The notes: generated by a model not told the origin, from the sequence alone. 64,000 nucleotides of DNA from Mariprofundus micogutta (GCF_001895085.1 NZ_BDFD01000010.1:1-64000), one strand, 5' to 3'. Positions 18,801 to 28,715 are shown, counted from the first letter of the stretch. Translations and numbers: made by a program.

Positions 18801-19022
18801 ACCATGAGGCATTTGTGCATCTGGTTGATGGCTGAATTGGTTCATTCCGGGGAAGCTGCATCCATATGGATTAGTTGCGACATTTGTGTGGCCGTCTGTT
18901 TAAAAAAGCTCCCTGTTCTCACAAAAAAAGTATCTCTCTCGCTGTAGTTTTTTTGTATTCAATAAACAGTTGTATGATATGATGCATGACATGTTGATGG
19001 TATGGAGGATTCTTCTGGCAAT

Positions 19023-19982
19023 ATGAATCTCAAACTGTTGTGGTCATTTCTGCTGCTGCTGATTGCCGGCTGTACCCCGGCTCCGGTCGAACCTGTTCGA
19101 CTGGGTACCAATGTCTGGGCGGGTTATGAACCGCTATATCTGGCACGCAGTCTCGGCTGGCTGGATGAGCCGAATGTGAAACTGGTGGAGTTCACCTCTA
19201 CAACCAGTGTGCTCAGGGCGATGCGAGACCATACCCTTGAGGTGGCAGCGATGACTCTGGATGAAGCGCTACTGCTGTATCAGGATGATCCTAACATTCG
19301 CATTGTGCTGGTGATGGATGAATCGTCAGGGGCTGATGCAATACTGGCCCGTTCCGGGATTGGCTCATTACAGGAATTGAAAGGCAAGCGGGTTGCAGCG
19401 GAAACCACAGCGCTGGGAGCATATATGATCAGCAGAGCCATGGATGTCGGCCAACTGCAACCTGGTGATCTCACTATTATTTCCATACCAGCCAATGAAC
19501 ATACCGCTGCCTATAAAAGCGGCAGCGTTGATGCTGTTGTGACATTTGAGCCGGTAAAATCCGAATTGAAGCGAGCCGGAGCGCAGGTGATTTTTGATAG
19601 CGCCCGTATTCCATCGGAAGTTGTAGATGTGCTCGTAGTTCACGATAATGTTCTCGAATCAAACAGAGATCGTCTTGAACAATTGATCGCAGCATGGTTC
19701 CGTGCTCTTGATTATCTGACTGAGCACCCGAATGATGCAGCCAAGCGAATGCAGCCCCGCCTGAAGCTGTCTGTTAAAGAGGTGCTGGCACAGTATGAGG
19801 GGCTGAGATTGCCTGACTTGAATGAAAACCTGGCGGTACTCTCCGGTGGCAATGAAAGCCGATTGTTTGAGTCTTCACAGAAAATGGCAGAAATGATGAT
19901 CAACAAGCGCCTGATTCATAAGTTTCCAGAAAACGACATCATGGATGCGTCGTTACTGCATGCTATGGAAACAACCAGATGA
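19023..19982 (+). CDS. Lipoprotein solute-binding protein of the NMT1/SsuA type
   Basis: A 319-residue predicted lipoprotein. ATG 19023 gives MNLKLLWSFLLLLIAGC with a clear lipobox, and GGAGG lies about 16 bases upstream. An ATG at 19002 would add seven residues. The fold is the NMT1/ThiY-SsuA binding type (GTNVWAGYEPLYLARSLGWL; KGKRVAAETTALGAYM), used for nitrate, taurine or thiamine-precursor import in other systems. No transporter genes adjoin; instead its stop overlaps the next gene, a hybrid kinase. It is therefore probably a sensor component. Confidence 0.85.
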   Translation: MNLKLLWSFLLLLIAGCTPAPVEPVRLGTNVWAGYEPLYLARSLGWLDEPNVKLVEFTSTTSVLRAMRDHTLEVAAMTLDEALLLYQDDPNIRIVLVMDESSGADAILARSGIGSLQELKGKRVAAETTALGAYMISRAMDVGQLQPGDLTIISIPANEHTAAYKSGSVDAVVTFEPVKSELKRAGAQVIFDSARIPSEVVDVLVVHDNVLESNRDRLEQLIAAWFRALDYLTEHPNDAAKRMQPRLKLSVKEVLAQYEGLRLPDLNENLAVLSGGNESRLFESSQKMAEMMINKRLIHKFPENDIMDASLLHAMETTR

Positions 19983-22252
19983 CTCTGACATGGCTGCCTA
20001 TGCGATGGATGATTCCCTTGTTGATGCTGGGAACAGCTGCCTTTTCATCTGTAGCATTCTATTTTTATGAGACTCATCAGAGCATTCGCGCATTTGAACA
20101 TAGCAAAAAAGAAGATGTGTTCAGGGATCTGTTTCGTGCAGCAAGTTTTGCGGAGTATATGCTGCTTCGACAGGATACGGCAGCCGTAACTGCGGAACTG
20201 TCAGGACTTGCTACTGAAGAAGGCCTGGGTGCACTGGTGTTGGTTGCCCCTGATCATAAGGTGCTTTATGCATCGAGAGTTGCCTGGCTTGATGAGGCAG
20301 TCGATAGCATTGATGAAGACCTGCGTTCACTGACGCTCTCTACTCCCCAGCGTATGCAGGGGCACGCGCATTTTTCGGAAGACAGAAACAGTCTCTACGT
20401 GCATTTTCCTGTCCGTTTCCAAGGTGATGAGAGTGATATTCGACCCATGAATTACGGTTCTCTGGTGGCTCGTTATGATCTGCACCCGACAAAACAGCAG
20501 ATTTACCACGACGTAGAGGCCCGATTGCGACTGTTTATCGGCCTGTTTTCTCTGATATCCATATTTATCTGGCTACTTTCTCACTATGCCCTAACCAAAC
20601 GCGTACAGCGTATTGTCCGATCGGCCGAAGCATTTGCTTCGGGAGACCTGCAGGCACGATCTGCACTTACAGGCATGGATGAGCTGGGCCGAATTTCAGA
20701 TGCATTTGATCAAATGGCCGATCAGATTCAGACGTCAATCAGGCAACAGGCTAAACTGGTCAGTGCGATTGAAACGATGGTTGAGTGCGTATTCATCACT
20801 GATGTAAATGGAAATATTGAATACGTAAATCCGGCCTTTACAAAGGTCACGGGATACAGTGCAGCCGAGGCTGTGGGTAAGAATCCCAGATTTCTCAAGA
20901 GTGGTGAGCATCCACCTGAATTCTATCAGGCTTTCTGGTCTCGCTTGCTCTCGGGCAGTGTCTGGAGCGGTCAGATGACAGATCGCCGTAAAAATGGTGA
21001 TCTCTATTATGTCCGCTCTTCGGTTGTGCCTGTAACCGATGAAAAGGGCGTCATCAGCCATTATGTTGCTGTGCAGGAAGATATTACCGAACAGTTGGCC
21101 AAGGATGAGAAATTGACTCATGCAATGAAAATGGAGTCTCTGGGGACTCTGGTGGGCGGTATTGCGCATGAATTTAACAATATGCTCGCTGGTATGGTCG
21201 GTAATCTCTACATCGCTCGCCAAAGAGCGGCAGGCAAGGATGATGTGATAGAGTCCATTGATCGTATTGAGAAACTTGGCTATCGGGCAGCTGAGATGAT
21301 CAAGCAGTTGCTGGCCTTTTCACGGCAGGGCTCAAGCGAATTTACCAGTCTGGACCTGACATCGTTCATGCATGAGACCATCAAGTTAATTCACGTCAGT
21401 GTGCCGGAGTCTGTAGAACTCTCTCTGGACCTGAGTGATGAAGCATTGGTGATCAATGGTGATAAAACTCAGATTCATCAGATATTGATGAATCTATTGG
21501 CCAATGCGAGAGATGCTGTTGTTGATATTGAGAAGCCGTGTATTTCCATTCAACTGCAACAGATTCAAACCGATGCAGAACTGCGCAAAGAACATCCTGA
21601 TGCAGTTGATTCATATGCCATGCTTTGCGTATCTGATAATGGCCATGGAATAGAAGAGAAAAATATTTCCCGGATTTTTGAGCCTTTTTATACAACACGT
21701 AGTGTGGGTGAAGGAACCGGTTTGGGTCTTTCGATGGTGTTTGGCGCGGTGGAACAACATAATGGTTTCATCAAGCTCGATAGTACCGTCAGTCAGGGGA
21801 GTAGTTTTAAACTTTATTTCCCTCTGGTTGATGAGAACCCTCATGAAGTTGATGATAAACAGGAATTTTCCCTTGGGTATGGCGAGAAAATTCTGATCGC
21901 AGATGATGAATTGGCAGTGCGGGAAACGCTTGGCGAGGTACTCGTAGATGCCGGTTATCAGATTCAGTTAGCTGTTGATGGCGCAGAGGCTGTTGAATAT
22001 TTTTCGGCTGATCCGGAATCATTTCATGCGGTGGTGCTCGACATGGTTATGCCCAGGCTTGGCGGCGTTGCTGCTGCAGAACAGATGCGCAGGATTCGAC
22101 AGGATATAGCTGTCATTTTTCAGACAGGTTACGATCACGATCAAATGACATCTGTATCTGCTGCTGTAGCAGACGCTATTGTTTTGAATAAACCGGTTGA
22201 TCCTTCCAAAATGCTTAAAATAATCGCAACTGTTGTGGCTTCGGGAAAATAA
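19979..22252 (+). CDS. Membrane hybrid histidine kinase (HAMP, PAS, HK, receiver)
   Basis: A 757-residue hybrid kinase. Transmembrane segments at about 10-28 and 180-202 flank a periplasmic domain. HAMP (about 205-255) and one PAS (about 265-385, with ITGYS-type VTGYSAAEAVGKNPRFLKSG) follow. The H-box is GGIAHEFNN (about 396), the ATPase has GEGTGLGLSMVFGAV, and the receiver (about 635-757) has ADDE, LDMVMPRLGG and the NKP lysine. The ATG overlaps the binding-protein stop (ATGA). This repeats the binding protein plus kinase layout just upstream. The kinase core closely resembles those at 16227 and 60108. Confidence 0.94.
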   Translation: MTLTWLPMRWMIPLLMLGTAAFSSVAFYFYETHQSIRAFEHSKKEDVFRDLFRAASFAEYMLLRQDTAAVTAELSGLATEEGLGALVLVAPDHKVLYASRVAWLDEAVDSIDEDLRSLTLSTPQRMQGHAHFSEDRNSLYVHFPVRFQGDESDIRPMNYGSLVARYDLHPTKQQIYHDVEARLRLFIGLFSLISIFIWLLSHYALTKRVQRIVRSAEAFASGDLQARSALTGMDELGRISDAFDQMADQIQTSIRQQAKLVSAIETMVECVFITDVNGNIEYVNPAFTKVTGYSAAEAVGKNPRFLKSGEHPPEFYQAFWSRLLSGSVWSGQMTDRRKNGDLYYVRSSVVPVTDEKGVISHYVAVQEDITEQLAKDEKLTHAMKMESLGTLVGGIAHEFNNMLAGMVGNLYIARQRAAGKDDVIESIDRIEKLGYRAAEMIKQLLAFSRQGSSEFTSLDLTSFMHETIKLIHVSVPESVELSLDLSDEALVINGDKTQIHQILMNLLANARDAVVDIEKPCISIQLQQIQTDAELRKEHPDAVDSYAMLCVSDNGHGIEEKNISRIFEPFYTTRSVGEGTGLGLSMVFGAVEQHNGFIKLDSTVSQGSSFKLYFPLVDENPHEVDDKQEFSLGYGEKILIADDELAVRETLGEVLVDAGYQIQLAVDGAEAVEYFSADPESFHAVVLDMVMPRLGGVAAAEQMRRIRQDIAVIFQTGYDHDQMTSVSAAVADAIVLNKPVDPSKMLKIIATVVASGK

Positions 22253-22260
22253 ACCTCGCC

Positions 22261-23040
22261 TTAGCGCTCGTAAAGGAACTCCGGCCCCATCTCAACAATG
22301 AATTCTACCCGACGATTTTTTGCGCGCCCTTCCGGTGTGGCATTGGAAGCAAGTGGCATGGTGTCGGAATAACCAGTGGCATGCAGACGCTCAGGTGGAA
22401 TACCAAGATTGATTAAAGCTATGACCACAGCTGATGCACGTGCGCTGGAAAGTTCCCAGTTGGATTTAAAGCGGCCTCTTTTGAGTGGAATATTGTCGGT
22501 ATGTCCGGCCACTTCCACTTTGCCGCGATAGTTATGCAATACCAGAGCAATGTTCTTTAATGTGTGCATGGCCTTGTCACTCAGCTCAGTTCCTGCAGCG
22601 CCAAACAACATGCTGGCATGCATCTGCAGACGGATCTGGCCCGGTGAGAGTTTATAATCCATGACCCCGCCGAGTGAGTTGCTGCCGAGGATGCGTTTCA
22701 CACTGTTTTCTGTGCCCTGACGCTGCCCCTGTCTTTTGACTGTCGCATTATCCGATACAGGCGAACCTTCGGTGGCGGTTTTCTGCGGTGATGTAGGGGC
22801 CTGCATTTTCAAGCCTGCTTTGGCATGGCTGACAGCTCCCATGATAATGAACAGCGCCAGAAGAAGAGTCATCAGGTCCAGATAGGCCACCATCCAGCCA
22901 TCATGGGCGACATTCTGGGTGATCTCATCAGTCTGCTCGTCATGCATGCCACTATCGGGATCCGCCATGATATTGCTGCGGACAGACTCCATGCTGGAGT
23001 GGGGCGTGAAACCGCCGGATTTTTCGTCTGCAACATTCAT
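22261..23040 (-). CDS. motB: Flagellar stator protein MotB
   Basis: A 259-residue MotB. One membrane helix (about 50-72) contains the ion-carrying aspartate (Asp55 in AYLDLMTLL). A C-terminal OmpA-like peptidoglycan-binding domain (about 150-255) has GHTDNIPLK and NRRVEFIVE. It anchors the stator to the wall and, with MotA, conducts ions to turn the flagellum. It overlaps motA by one base. The linker of about 60 residues after the helix is Thr/Gln/Ala-rich, the usual plug and linker region. No other flagellar structural genes are present. Confidence 0.93.
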   Translation of the reverse strand: MNVADEKSGGFTPHSSMESVRSNIMADPDSGMHDEQTDEITQNVAHDGWMVAYLDLMTLLLALFIIMGAVSHAKAGLKMQAPTSPQKTATEGSPVSDNATVKRQGQRQGTENSVKRILGSNSLGGVMDYKLSPGQIRLQMHASMLFGAAGTELSDKAMHTLKNIALVLHNYRGKVEVAGHTDNIPLKRGRFKSNWELSSARASAVVIALINLGIPPERLHATGYSDTMPLASNATPEGRAKNRRVEFIVEMGPEFLYER

Positions 23041-23891
23041 TAGAAATCTTCATCCAGATTACGGTTTTTCTTCGATGATTTTTTTTCAGGGGCACGCAAC
23101 TCATCACTAAACGCACTGCTTTCACCTCTGAGTTCATCATCATGCTCGGCTGAAAACGATTTCAGTGTTTCACGAATGAATACCGGACTGCGATTGCCGG
23201 CCAGCATGATTGTGCCCTCCACAATCATACGCATGATCATGGCACGTTTCTCAGTACGCCGTTCCACCTTGATGGCAATCGGTTTAAAAATAAGGTTGGA
23301 GAGTACCAGTCCGTACAAGGTGGTCATCAGTGCTACAGCCATATTATGGCCGACATTGTTCAGATCCGGCCCATTGATGCCGTAGAGCATGTTCACCATG
23401 CCGATCAGTGTGCCGAACATGCCAAAAGCTGGTGCATAGACACTCATGGTGTGGAAAATCTGTGCTTCTGCCCGCTCCTGTTCACGCAGACGTTTGATAC
23501 GCCATTGCAGGATATTCACAATTTCATCAGTAGGAGTGTTATCAATAACCAGCTGAATCGAGGTCTTCAGGAAGGGGTTGGCAATGCGTTCCAGCTGATC
23601 TTCAATGCGGGCAAGATCACCGTGGCGGCGCAGACGAGCTGCATGGGCAATTTCAGAGATATCGTCACGCACTGAATATTGGCGGTTGCGGAATGCATAA
23701 CCCAGCACACGCCAGACTTTACCCAGTTCGGATGTCGGGAAACTGACCAGTGTGGCAGCGATTGTGCCACCAATCACCACAAGAAGGCCGGGAAGATTGA
23801 TATATACACCGGGTTCAACTGCAGAGAAAAAGATTGATAGAACGATTAGCCCCAATCCTGCCAAGATGCCTGCAATGGTTGATAGATCCAT
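23040..23891 (-). CDS. motA: Flagellar stator protein MotA
   Basis: A 283-residue MotA/PomA-type protein with four membrane helices (about 5-25, 30-50, 148-170, 182-205). The conserved stretch [17 protein letters not shown] carries the stator prolines, and the cytoplasmic loop (about 55-145) contacts the FliG rotor. A charged C-terminal tail of about 40 residues, rich in Glu, Lys and Asp, is longer than in many homologues. A sigma-54-like element lies 49 bases upstream. Confidence 0.93.
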   Translation of the reverse strand: MDLSTIAGILAGLGLIVLSIFFSAVEPGVYINLPGLLVVIGGTIAATLVSFPTSELGKVWRVLGYAFRNRQYSVRDDISEIAHAARLRRHGDLARIEDQLERIANPFLKTSIQLVIDNTPTDEIVNILQWRIKRLREQERAEAQIFHTMSVYAPAFGMFGTLIGMVNMLYGINGPDLNNVGHNMAVALMTTLYGLVLSNLIFKPIAIKVERRTEKRAMIMRMIVEGTIMLAGNRSPVFIRETLKSFSAEHDDELRGESSAFSDELRAPEKKSSKKNRNLDEDF

Positions 23892-23939
23892 AATGATCTC
23901 CTGAAGAATGCTAAGTGGTCACTGTCTGTCGGTGAATTA

Positions 23940-23955
23940 AGCAAATTTGCGGCCA
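23940..23955 (-). promoter_or_regulatory. Candidate sigma-54 promoter for motA-motB
   Basis: On the minus strand TGGCCGCAAATTTGCT has the TGG (-24) and TTGCT (-12) elements of RpoN promoters at correct spacing; the middle positions do not fit YRYR well. It is 49 bases before the motA start. Flagellar genes commonly use RpoN. Confidence 0.4.
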
Positions 23956-24039
23956 ACCTTTGTTTTCAGATGCCGGTTGATTACATGCTTCATGCCGACC
24001 TGATTTTGACACCTGCCTGCGCTTTGTCCGTATATAGGT

Positions 24040-24055
24040 TGGCAAACAATATGCT
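24040..24055 (+). promoter_or_regulatory. Candidate sigma-54 promoter for cyclase-like gene
   Basis: TGGCAAACAATATGCT keeps TGGCA and GC at -24/-12 spacing, but has ATGC rather than TTGC. Transcription would start near 24066, ahead of ATG 24111. It supports ATG 24111 over the in-frame ATG 23970. Confidence 0.35.
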
Positions 24056-24110
24056 AGATGAACGGGTTAGCTTGTCTGTCCGGCTTTTCGGGCATGCACC
24101 GGGAGAGAAT

Positions 24111-25514
24111 ATGTCACTGCGTATGTTATGGAGTTTGTTCACGATTATACTGGTTGCCGTTGTGGCTGTGGTGATGATGGCAAGTATCGCGGAGATTGAA
24201 AAACGGGCCTGGAAAGATAGTGAACAGCAGCAGGCCAAATTATTGATTACGCTGCTCTCTGATGAGCTGAAAATGCCCATGGTTGCAGGCTCGACAGCTG
24301 AAGTGGATACACTGATTAAAATGTTCAAACACCGGGTGCCGGGTACGTCAGTTTTTCTGCGTTGGGCCAGTGGACATACAGAATCATTTTCCGACAGTGC
24401 GATTCCTGATGAAATTGAAGCCGTGAACAAGCTGCCAGGGGAGGCAGCAGCCATTGAAGGGCAGGACAGATGGTATGGCATGGGTGTCAATTATAACACT
24501 ACGCAGCTGGGGACAATTTCGATGTATTTCCCGGGCAAGTCATGGCGTGAGAATGATCTGCAGATCAAAATGAATTTGACGGCAACGGCAGCATCCATTG
24601 CACTTCTGGCTGCACTGCTGGTGTATGGCTTGAGCGGGCGTACAGTGAATCAGTTACGCATGCTTGCACGCGGTTCCAAGCGGCTGGGTAGTGGCGATTA
24701 CTCCGTACATCTGCCGATTCGTTCATCCAATGAATTCGGCAAAGCCTTTAACCAGTTCAATTTGATGGTTTCCAGTCTTGAGCAGAGGGAAAAAGTGTAT
24801 GATCTGTATGGACGTTATCAGCGTCCGCAACTGGTGGCTGATGAATACGACAGAAACACATTCCGCAGTGATCATTTGTCACGTGAAGTCAGTGTGCTTG
24901 CCATTGATATGATTGCTTTCAATGCTTATGCACAGCAGAGCCGTGATGATGAGCTTATTCCGATGCTTAATCGTATCTTTGCGCTGTTTCAGCAGATTAT
25001 TCAGGAATTCGGTGGTCATGTGGATCAAATTTCCGGTGATAAGATGATTGCACTGTTCAATCATCCCTTTGACCTGAAATGCCACGAGAATCAGGCTGTG
25101 AAGGCCGGGCTGGCGGTCATACAGGCCAGTGAAAATATGGCATTGAAGCGGCCTGATGGTGGTCATGTCGGTTTCCGTGTCGGCATGGCTATCGGTGAGG
25201 TGTCGGTTGGTCACCTGGGGGTCGGGCGCAGGAAAGAATTCACAGTCATTGGCGAGCCTTTATCGCTTGCAGCCCAAATCGCCAAGATTGGTGATGCTCA
25301 GACGCTGACTGCCCAGTATGGCACCATGCTGGCACTGGGGCATGGCTTTAAGCAGAAGGAACTGGGGCAAAAGCGCTTGCCAAATGGGCGCGAGTTGCGT
25401 TGCATCAGTATTCTGGCCGGCGAGGCATACGTGAATCAGGAAATTGATGAGGTGCTGGCCAAGGCCTTAGTGCGGGCTGAACCTGATGATATGTATGAAG
25501 ATGAAGGCTGGTAA
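24111..25514 (+). CDS. HAMP-containing class III cyclase-like protein, catalytic set incomplete
   Basis: About 467 residues from ATG 24111 (GGGAGA upstream). Two membrane helices (about 6-26 and 160-178) surround a periplasmic region. HAMP follows (about 180-232), then a class III nucleotidyl cyclase domain (about 255-430). The metal aspartates appear present (VLAIDMIAF, SGDKMIALF). The transition-state pair is not: the VNLAAR-type motif reads LSLAAQ, so Asn becomes Ser and Arg becomes Gln. It may therefore be catalytically weak or a regulatory nucleotide sensor. It is divergent from motA. Start 23970 would add 47 residues without a signal. Confidence 0.75.
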   Translation: MSLRMLWSLFTIILVAVVAVVMMASIAEIEKRAWKDSEQQQAKLLITLLSDELKMPMVAGSTAEVDTLIKMFKHRVPGTSVFLRWASGHTESFSDSAIPDEIEAVNKLPGEAAAIEGQDRWYGMGVNYNTTQLGTISMYFPGKSWRENDLQIKMNLTATAASIALLAALLVYGLSGRTVNQLRMLARGSKRLGSGDYSVHLPIRSSNEFGKAFNQFNLMVSSLEQREKVYDLYGRYQRPQLVADEYDRNTFRSDHLSREVSVLAIDMIAFNAYAQQSRDDELIPMLNRIFALFQQIIQEFGGHVDQISGDKMIALFNHPFDLKCHENQAVKAGLAVIQASENMALKRPDGGHVGFRVGMAIGEVSVGHLGVGRRKEFTVIGEPLSLAAQIAKIGDAQTLTAQYGTMLALGHGFKQKELGQKRLPNGRELRCISILAGEAYVNQEIDEVLAKALVRAEPDDMYEDEGW

Positions 25515-25522
25515 GCAGAGCC

Positions 25523-27112
25523 TCAGGTTTCTGATTTCCCCTTCACTTTGGCGCGTACACATTCGCAGCGACTGTAATTCGGTCCTTTTTCTATAATCCG
25601 GTTAATACGGTAGTGAAAGCGTTTGTTATCTTTGATCAGTGCAAAAGTCATATTGCGGTAGATGCGGTTGTCCGGGAACAGGCCGGTGAGCTTGTTTTCG
25701 TTGACGGCAGTGATCAGCACAGGCCATGAACGTTTAAGGTCCATATCTTCACTGCCGCCGGATATCATGCCTTGTAGCAGTTGCATGCGCCCCTGCAGAA
25801 ACGCAATACCCAAACGTTGTTCGCCGGTTTTTATCTCCTTGGCCCAGCGAACAAAACCAAGGCGGGGTTTTTCGTCATCCGTTAAGCAGTGAAAGCCAAT
25901 CAGGCTGCCGACATATCCGGTCATTGCTTTATAGGAGAGGCGCTCCAAACAGGCACCCTGCGCATTGTGATTGATGACCAGCCATTGCGATGGACTGCTA
26001 TGATTAAGCATACTCCCGGGTTGGCTGTGATCGATACCGGAGGCAAAAGATGACAGGGCTTTGCTACAGTCCCATTCTATCAGCGCCTGAGTGTCGGGCA
26101 TGTCTGAACGTTTGCCGCTACGCTTTTGACCTGCAAGTGCGGCAAGAATGGCCTTGCCTCCAATCAGGGTGGTTGTCATGGCCTCTTCGGTATACAGCTC
26201 TTTCTGATGTTCAGGATTGCCTAGTATCGACCGGATATGCTCAACGGCCATGCTGAGGCGGCTGATCAGTTTGTCGATGGGGATGATGATACAGTCGTAC
26301 TGTAGGGGGGCGGGTACTTCGGCTAATACCATGGCGCTGTTATTGGGGCGATTGAGATTGGTGACCAGAAAACGATCGCCATTGAGTGGTATGTCTGCCT
26401 CACCACTACGATATAAACCGGCCTGCAGACTGCCGATATGGTGCTGTAACTCTTTCCAGGTCTGTTTCTGCTCATTCCCGGTTTTGCTGTAGAAATCGAG
26501 CAACCTCAGTAGTTCAAATTTACATATTACACTGTTCAGTCGCGCGTTTTTTTCCGGAAACTGGTTATTCAGGGTGCTCGAGACAGCCAGTGCAAGTTTG
26601 GCCAGTTCAAAGAACTGACGCGTGGCGATAATGCTTGCTGCCTGATATTTCTCCAGAGAGATTAACAGCAGTTTAAGTGCCAGTTCCATGGCACTGCTGA
26701 GCATATCAACCAGAATGGGATAATAGCTGTTTTTGTCTCTGGCAGCCTTTTGTACCATTTCCACGGCTATTTTGTGTGAATTGAGTACAGCGGCAGTCAT
26801 ATCCGCATCGAACAGATCCAGTTCCTGTTCGAAACGGTTGAGCACCTTCAGGCGAAATTGTAGTGGGATGAGCGGATTAGAGTTTAATCTGCCCAGATAA
26901 TGTTTCATGCCTTTGCGCAACTGTTCCGCCTGCTGGGTGGATGTGTTCAGAGCAAATTGGGCAAGTCTGCTTTCAATGTCGTTGAAAGGCAGGGTCAATG
27001 CATCGGTAAGCAGTTCGGCCCGGCCAAGCTGGAGTCGCTGCGCATGCAGACGCAGATCACTGTCCAGCTCCAGTGGAGTGGTTGACAGGGGGTGGGATGG
27101 TCTGTCGTTCAT
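25523..27112 (-). CDS. Hypothetical protein, 529 residues, mostly helical
   Basis: I do not recognise this family. Residues about 1-300 are predicted helical, rich in Leu, Gln and Ala, with no membrane helix or signal peptide. The last 90 residues look beta-rich, with ITAVNENKLTGLFPDNRIYRN and FALIKDNKRFHYRINRI, faintly reminiscent of a PilZ-like barrel. It lacks the RxxxR and DxSxxG motif of a c-di-GMP binder. It converges on the cyclase-like gene with eight bases between stops. Its upstream neighbour on the same strand is the flavin oxidoreductase, 45 bases away, so the two could share a transcript. Confidence 0.6.
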   Translation of the reverse strand: MNDRPSHPLSTTPLELDSDLRLHAQRLQLGRAELLTDALTLPFNDIESRLAQFALNTSTQQAEQLRKGMKHYLGRLNSNPLIPLQFRLKVLNRFEQELDLFDADMTAAVLNSHKIAVEMVQKAARDKNSYYPILVDMLSSAMELALKLLLISLEKYQAASIIATRQFFELAKLALAVSSTLNNQFPEKNARLNSVICKFELLRLLDFYSKTGNEQKQTWKELQHHIGSLQAGLYRSGEADIPLNGDRFLVTNLNRPNNSAMVLAEVPAPLQYDCIIIPIDKLISRLSMAVEHIRSILGNPEHQKELYTEEAMTTTLIGGKAILAALAGQKRSGKRSDMPDTQALIEWDCSKALSSFASGIDHSQPGSMLNHSSPSQWLVINHNAQGACLERLSYKAMTGYVGSLIGFHCLTDDEKPRLGFVRWAKEIKTGEQRLGIAFLQGRMQLLQGMISGGSEDMDLKRSWPVLITAVNENKLTGLFPDNRIYRNMTFALIKDNKRFHYRINRIIEKGPNYSRCECVRAKVKGKSET

Positions 27113-27157
27113 TCAGGCTGCACAGCTGCAATTCAAAACTGTATGGCCTGCAAGGTC

Positions 27158-28558
27158 TTAGTCCCCAGTGCAGATGCGGTCGACCAGTTGTTTAACAGTA
27201 GGGATGAAGCCATCGGCATAAAACGGGTCGCTGCCAAAGCGGTATGCGGCATGGCCGGCAAACATCAGATTATTATCCGGATTATCGCCATGACCAATTT
27301 GCTGCAATGTTTTCTGAATACAGAAACTGCGTGGATCAGCCTTATGGCCTGTTGTTCCTGCATCATTGGCAGCCCAGTTACTGAATTTGCACATGGAGAG
27401 GCAGCCCATGCAATCGAGCTGATCCTGGCGAATCTCTTTGGCTTTATCGGCATCGACAAAGATAAGAGTTGAGTCAGGTGTTGGCAGCGCTTTAACGAAG
27501 CCTTCTGCGATGTAGTCTCTGGCACGTTTCAGGTCGGCTTTGGTCAGATAGACCTCTTTGTTACGCACGCCAAAGGTGAATACCTCAGAATGATCTCCAG
27601 CCGGGTGATCGACAAAGGCCACTTCGCGGTCAGAGCGTTCATACATTTCATGCAGGAACGAGTTATAAACAGCGGAACTGTAGAAGCCGGTCGGTGAGAA
27701 GCGGTTCAGGCTGATATCACCTTCTTTCAGGGTGAGAAGCCGTTTCTTCCAGAGGTCAGAAATCGGACTCTCCTGAGTCAGCAGGGGACGGGTACCATAC
27801 TGGAATGTGATCGGGCCGATCTCAGGGTTATTCAGCCAGTTCTCCCATTCACGCAGGAACCATACACCACCAGCCATGACAATCGGTACATGATTCAGGC
27901 CGAATTCGTTCATGGTTTTACGCAGCGCTGCGACGCGCGGAAACGGATCTTCAGGTTTATCAGGGCTTTCGGAGTTGGACAGGCCATTGTGGCCTCCTGC
28001 AAGCCAGGGGTCTTCATAAACAACGCCCCCCAACAGATCAGGCAGTTTGCGGTAGGAGCGTAACCAGAGTGCGCGGAAGGCACGTGCCGATGAGATGATA
28101 GGGTAGTAGTGGACATTATATTTCGCAGCCAATGGCGCCAGACGGAATGGCATGCCTGCACCGCAGGTGATGCCATGTATCATGCCTTTAGCACCCTCCA
28201 TGACACCCTCGAGTACACGCTCGGCTCCGCCCATCTCCCACAATACATTCATATGCAGGCGACCGTTACCATTCGATACTTCATGTGCAATTTTTGCCTG
28301 TTTGATGCCACCGGCAATACCCTGGGCTACCAGCTCTTCAAAGCGCTCTTTCCTGCTGCGGCCGTGGTAAACGGTTCGGATAACCTGCCCGTTTTCATCC
28401 ACTTCATCGGCATTTACGGCTGAAAAGGTACCAACACCACCAGCAGCAGCCCATGCGCCTGAACTTTCTCCGGTAGAAACGGCAACGCCTTTGCCTCCTT
28501 CTATCAGTGGTAACACTTCTTTACCTGAAATCATTAGTGGTTGAAGGTCAAAAGACAT
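27158..28558 (-). CDS. Large nitronate-monooxygenase-like flavin oxidoreductase with C-terminal cysteine cluster
   Basis: A 466-residue FMN-dependent protein of the nitronate monooxygenase / PfaD-like TIM-barrel group. GGVGTFSAVNADEV lies at about 40-53, and HGITCGAGMPFRLAPLAAK and VPIVMAGGVWFL form the barrel's phosphate-binding regions. Classic nitronate monooxygenases are about 320-380 residues. This one extends by about 100, with CMGCLSMCKF (CxxCxxxC, about residues 386-393) and a later Cys, suggesting a metal or Fe-S site. Substrate unknown. Confidence 0.75.
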   Translation of the reverse strand: MSFDLQPLMISGKEVLPLIEGGKGVAVSTGESSGAWAAAGGVGTFSAVNADEVDENGQVIRTVYHGRSRKERFEELVAQGIAGGIKQAKIAHEVSNGNGRLHMNVLWEMGGAERVLEGVMEGAKGMIHGITCGAGMPFRLAPLAAKYNVHYYPIISSARAFRALWLRSYRKLPDLLGGVVYEDPWLAGGHNGLSNSESPDKPEDPFPRVAALRKTMNEFGLNHVPIVMAGGVWFLREWENWLNNPEIGPITFQYGTRPLLTQESPISDLWKKRLLTLKEGDISLNRFSPTGFYSSAVYNSFLHEMYERSDREVAFVDHPAGDHSEVFTFGVRNKEVYLTKADLKRARDYIAEGFVKALPTPDSTLIFVDADKAKEIRQDQLDCMGCLSMCKFSNWAANDAGTTGHKADPRSFCIQKTLQQIGHGDNPDNNLMFAGHAAYRFGSDPFYADGFIPTVKQLVDRICTGD

Positions 28559-28715
28559 GAATTCGCTTCCTTGGGGTTACTCTTCATCCATGAAGAGAGA
28601 TATTGGTTCTGCTGGTATCCGTGTGTCGTAATAATGAAGTTGCTGAGACTAGCAAAGGAGGACGGTCTAGCAAAGCTCACTATATCATGCAGCCACAGAC
28701 TGATATGGTGCGGGC

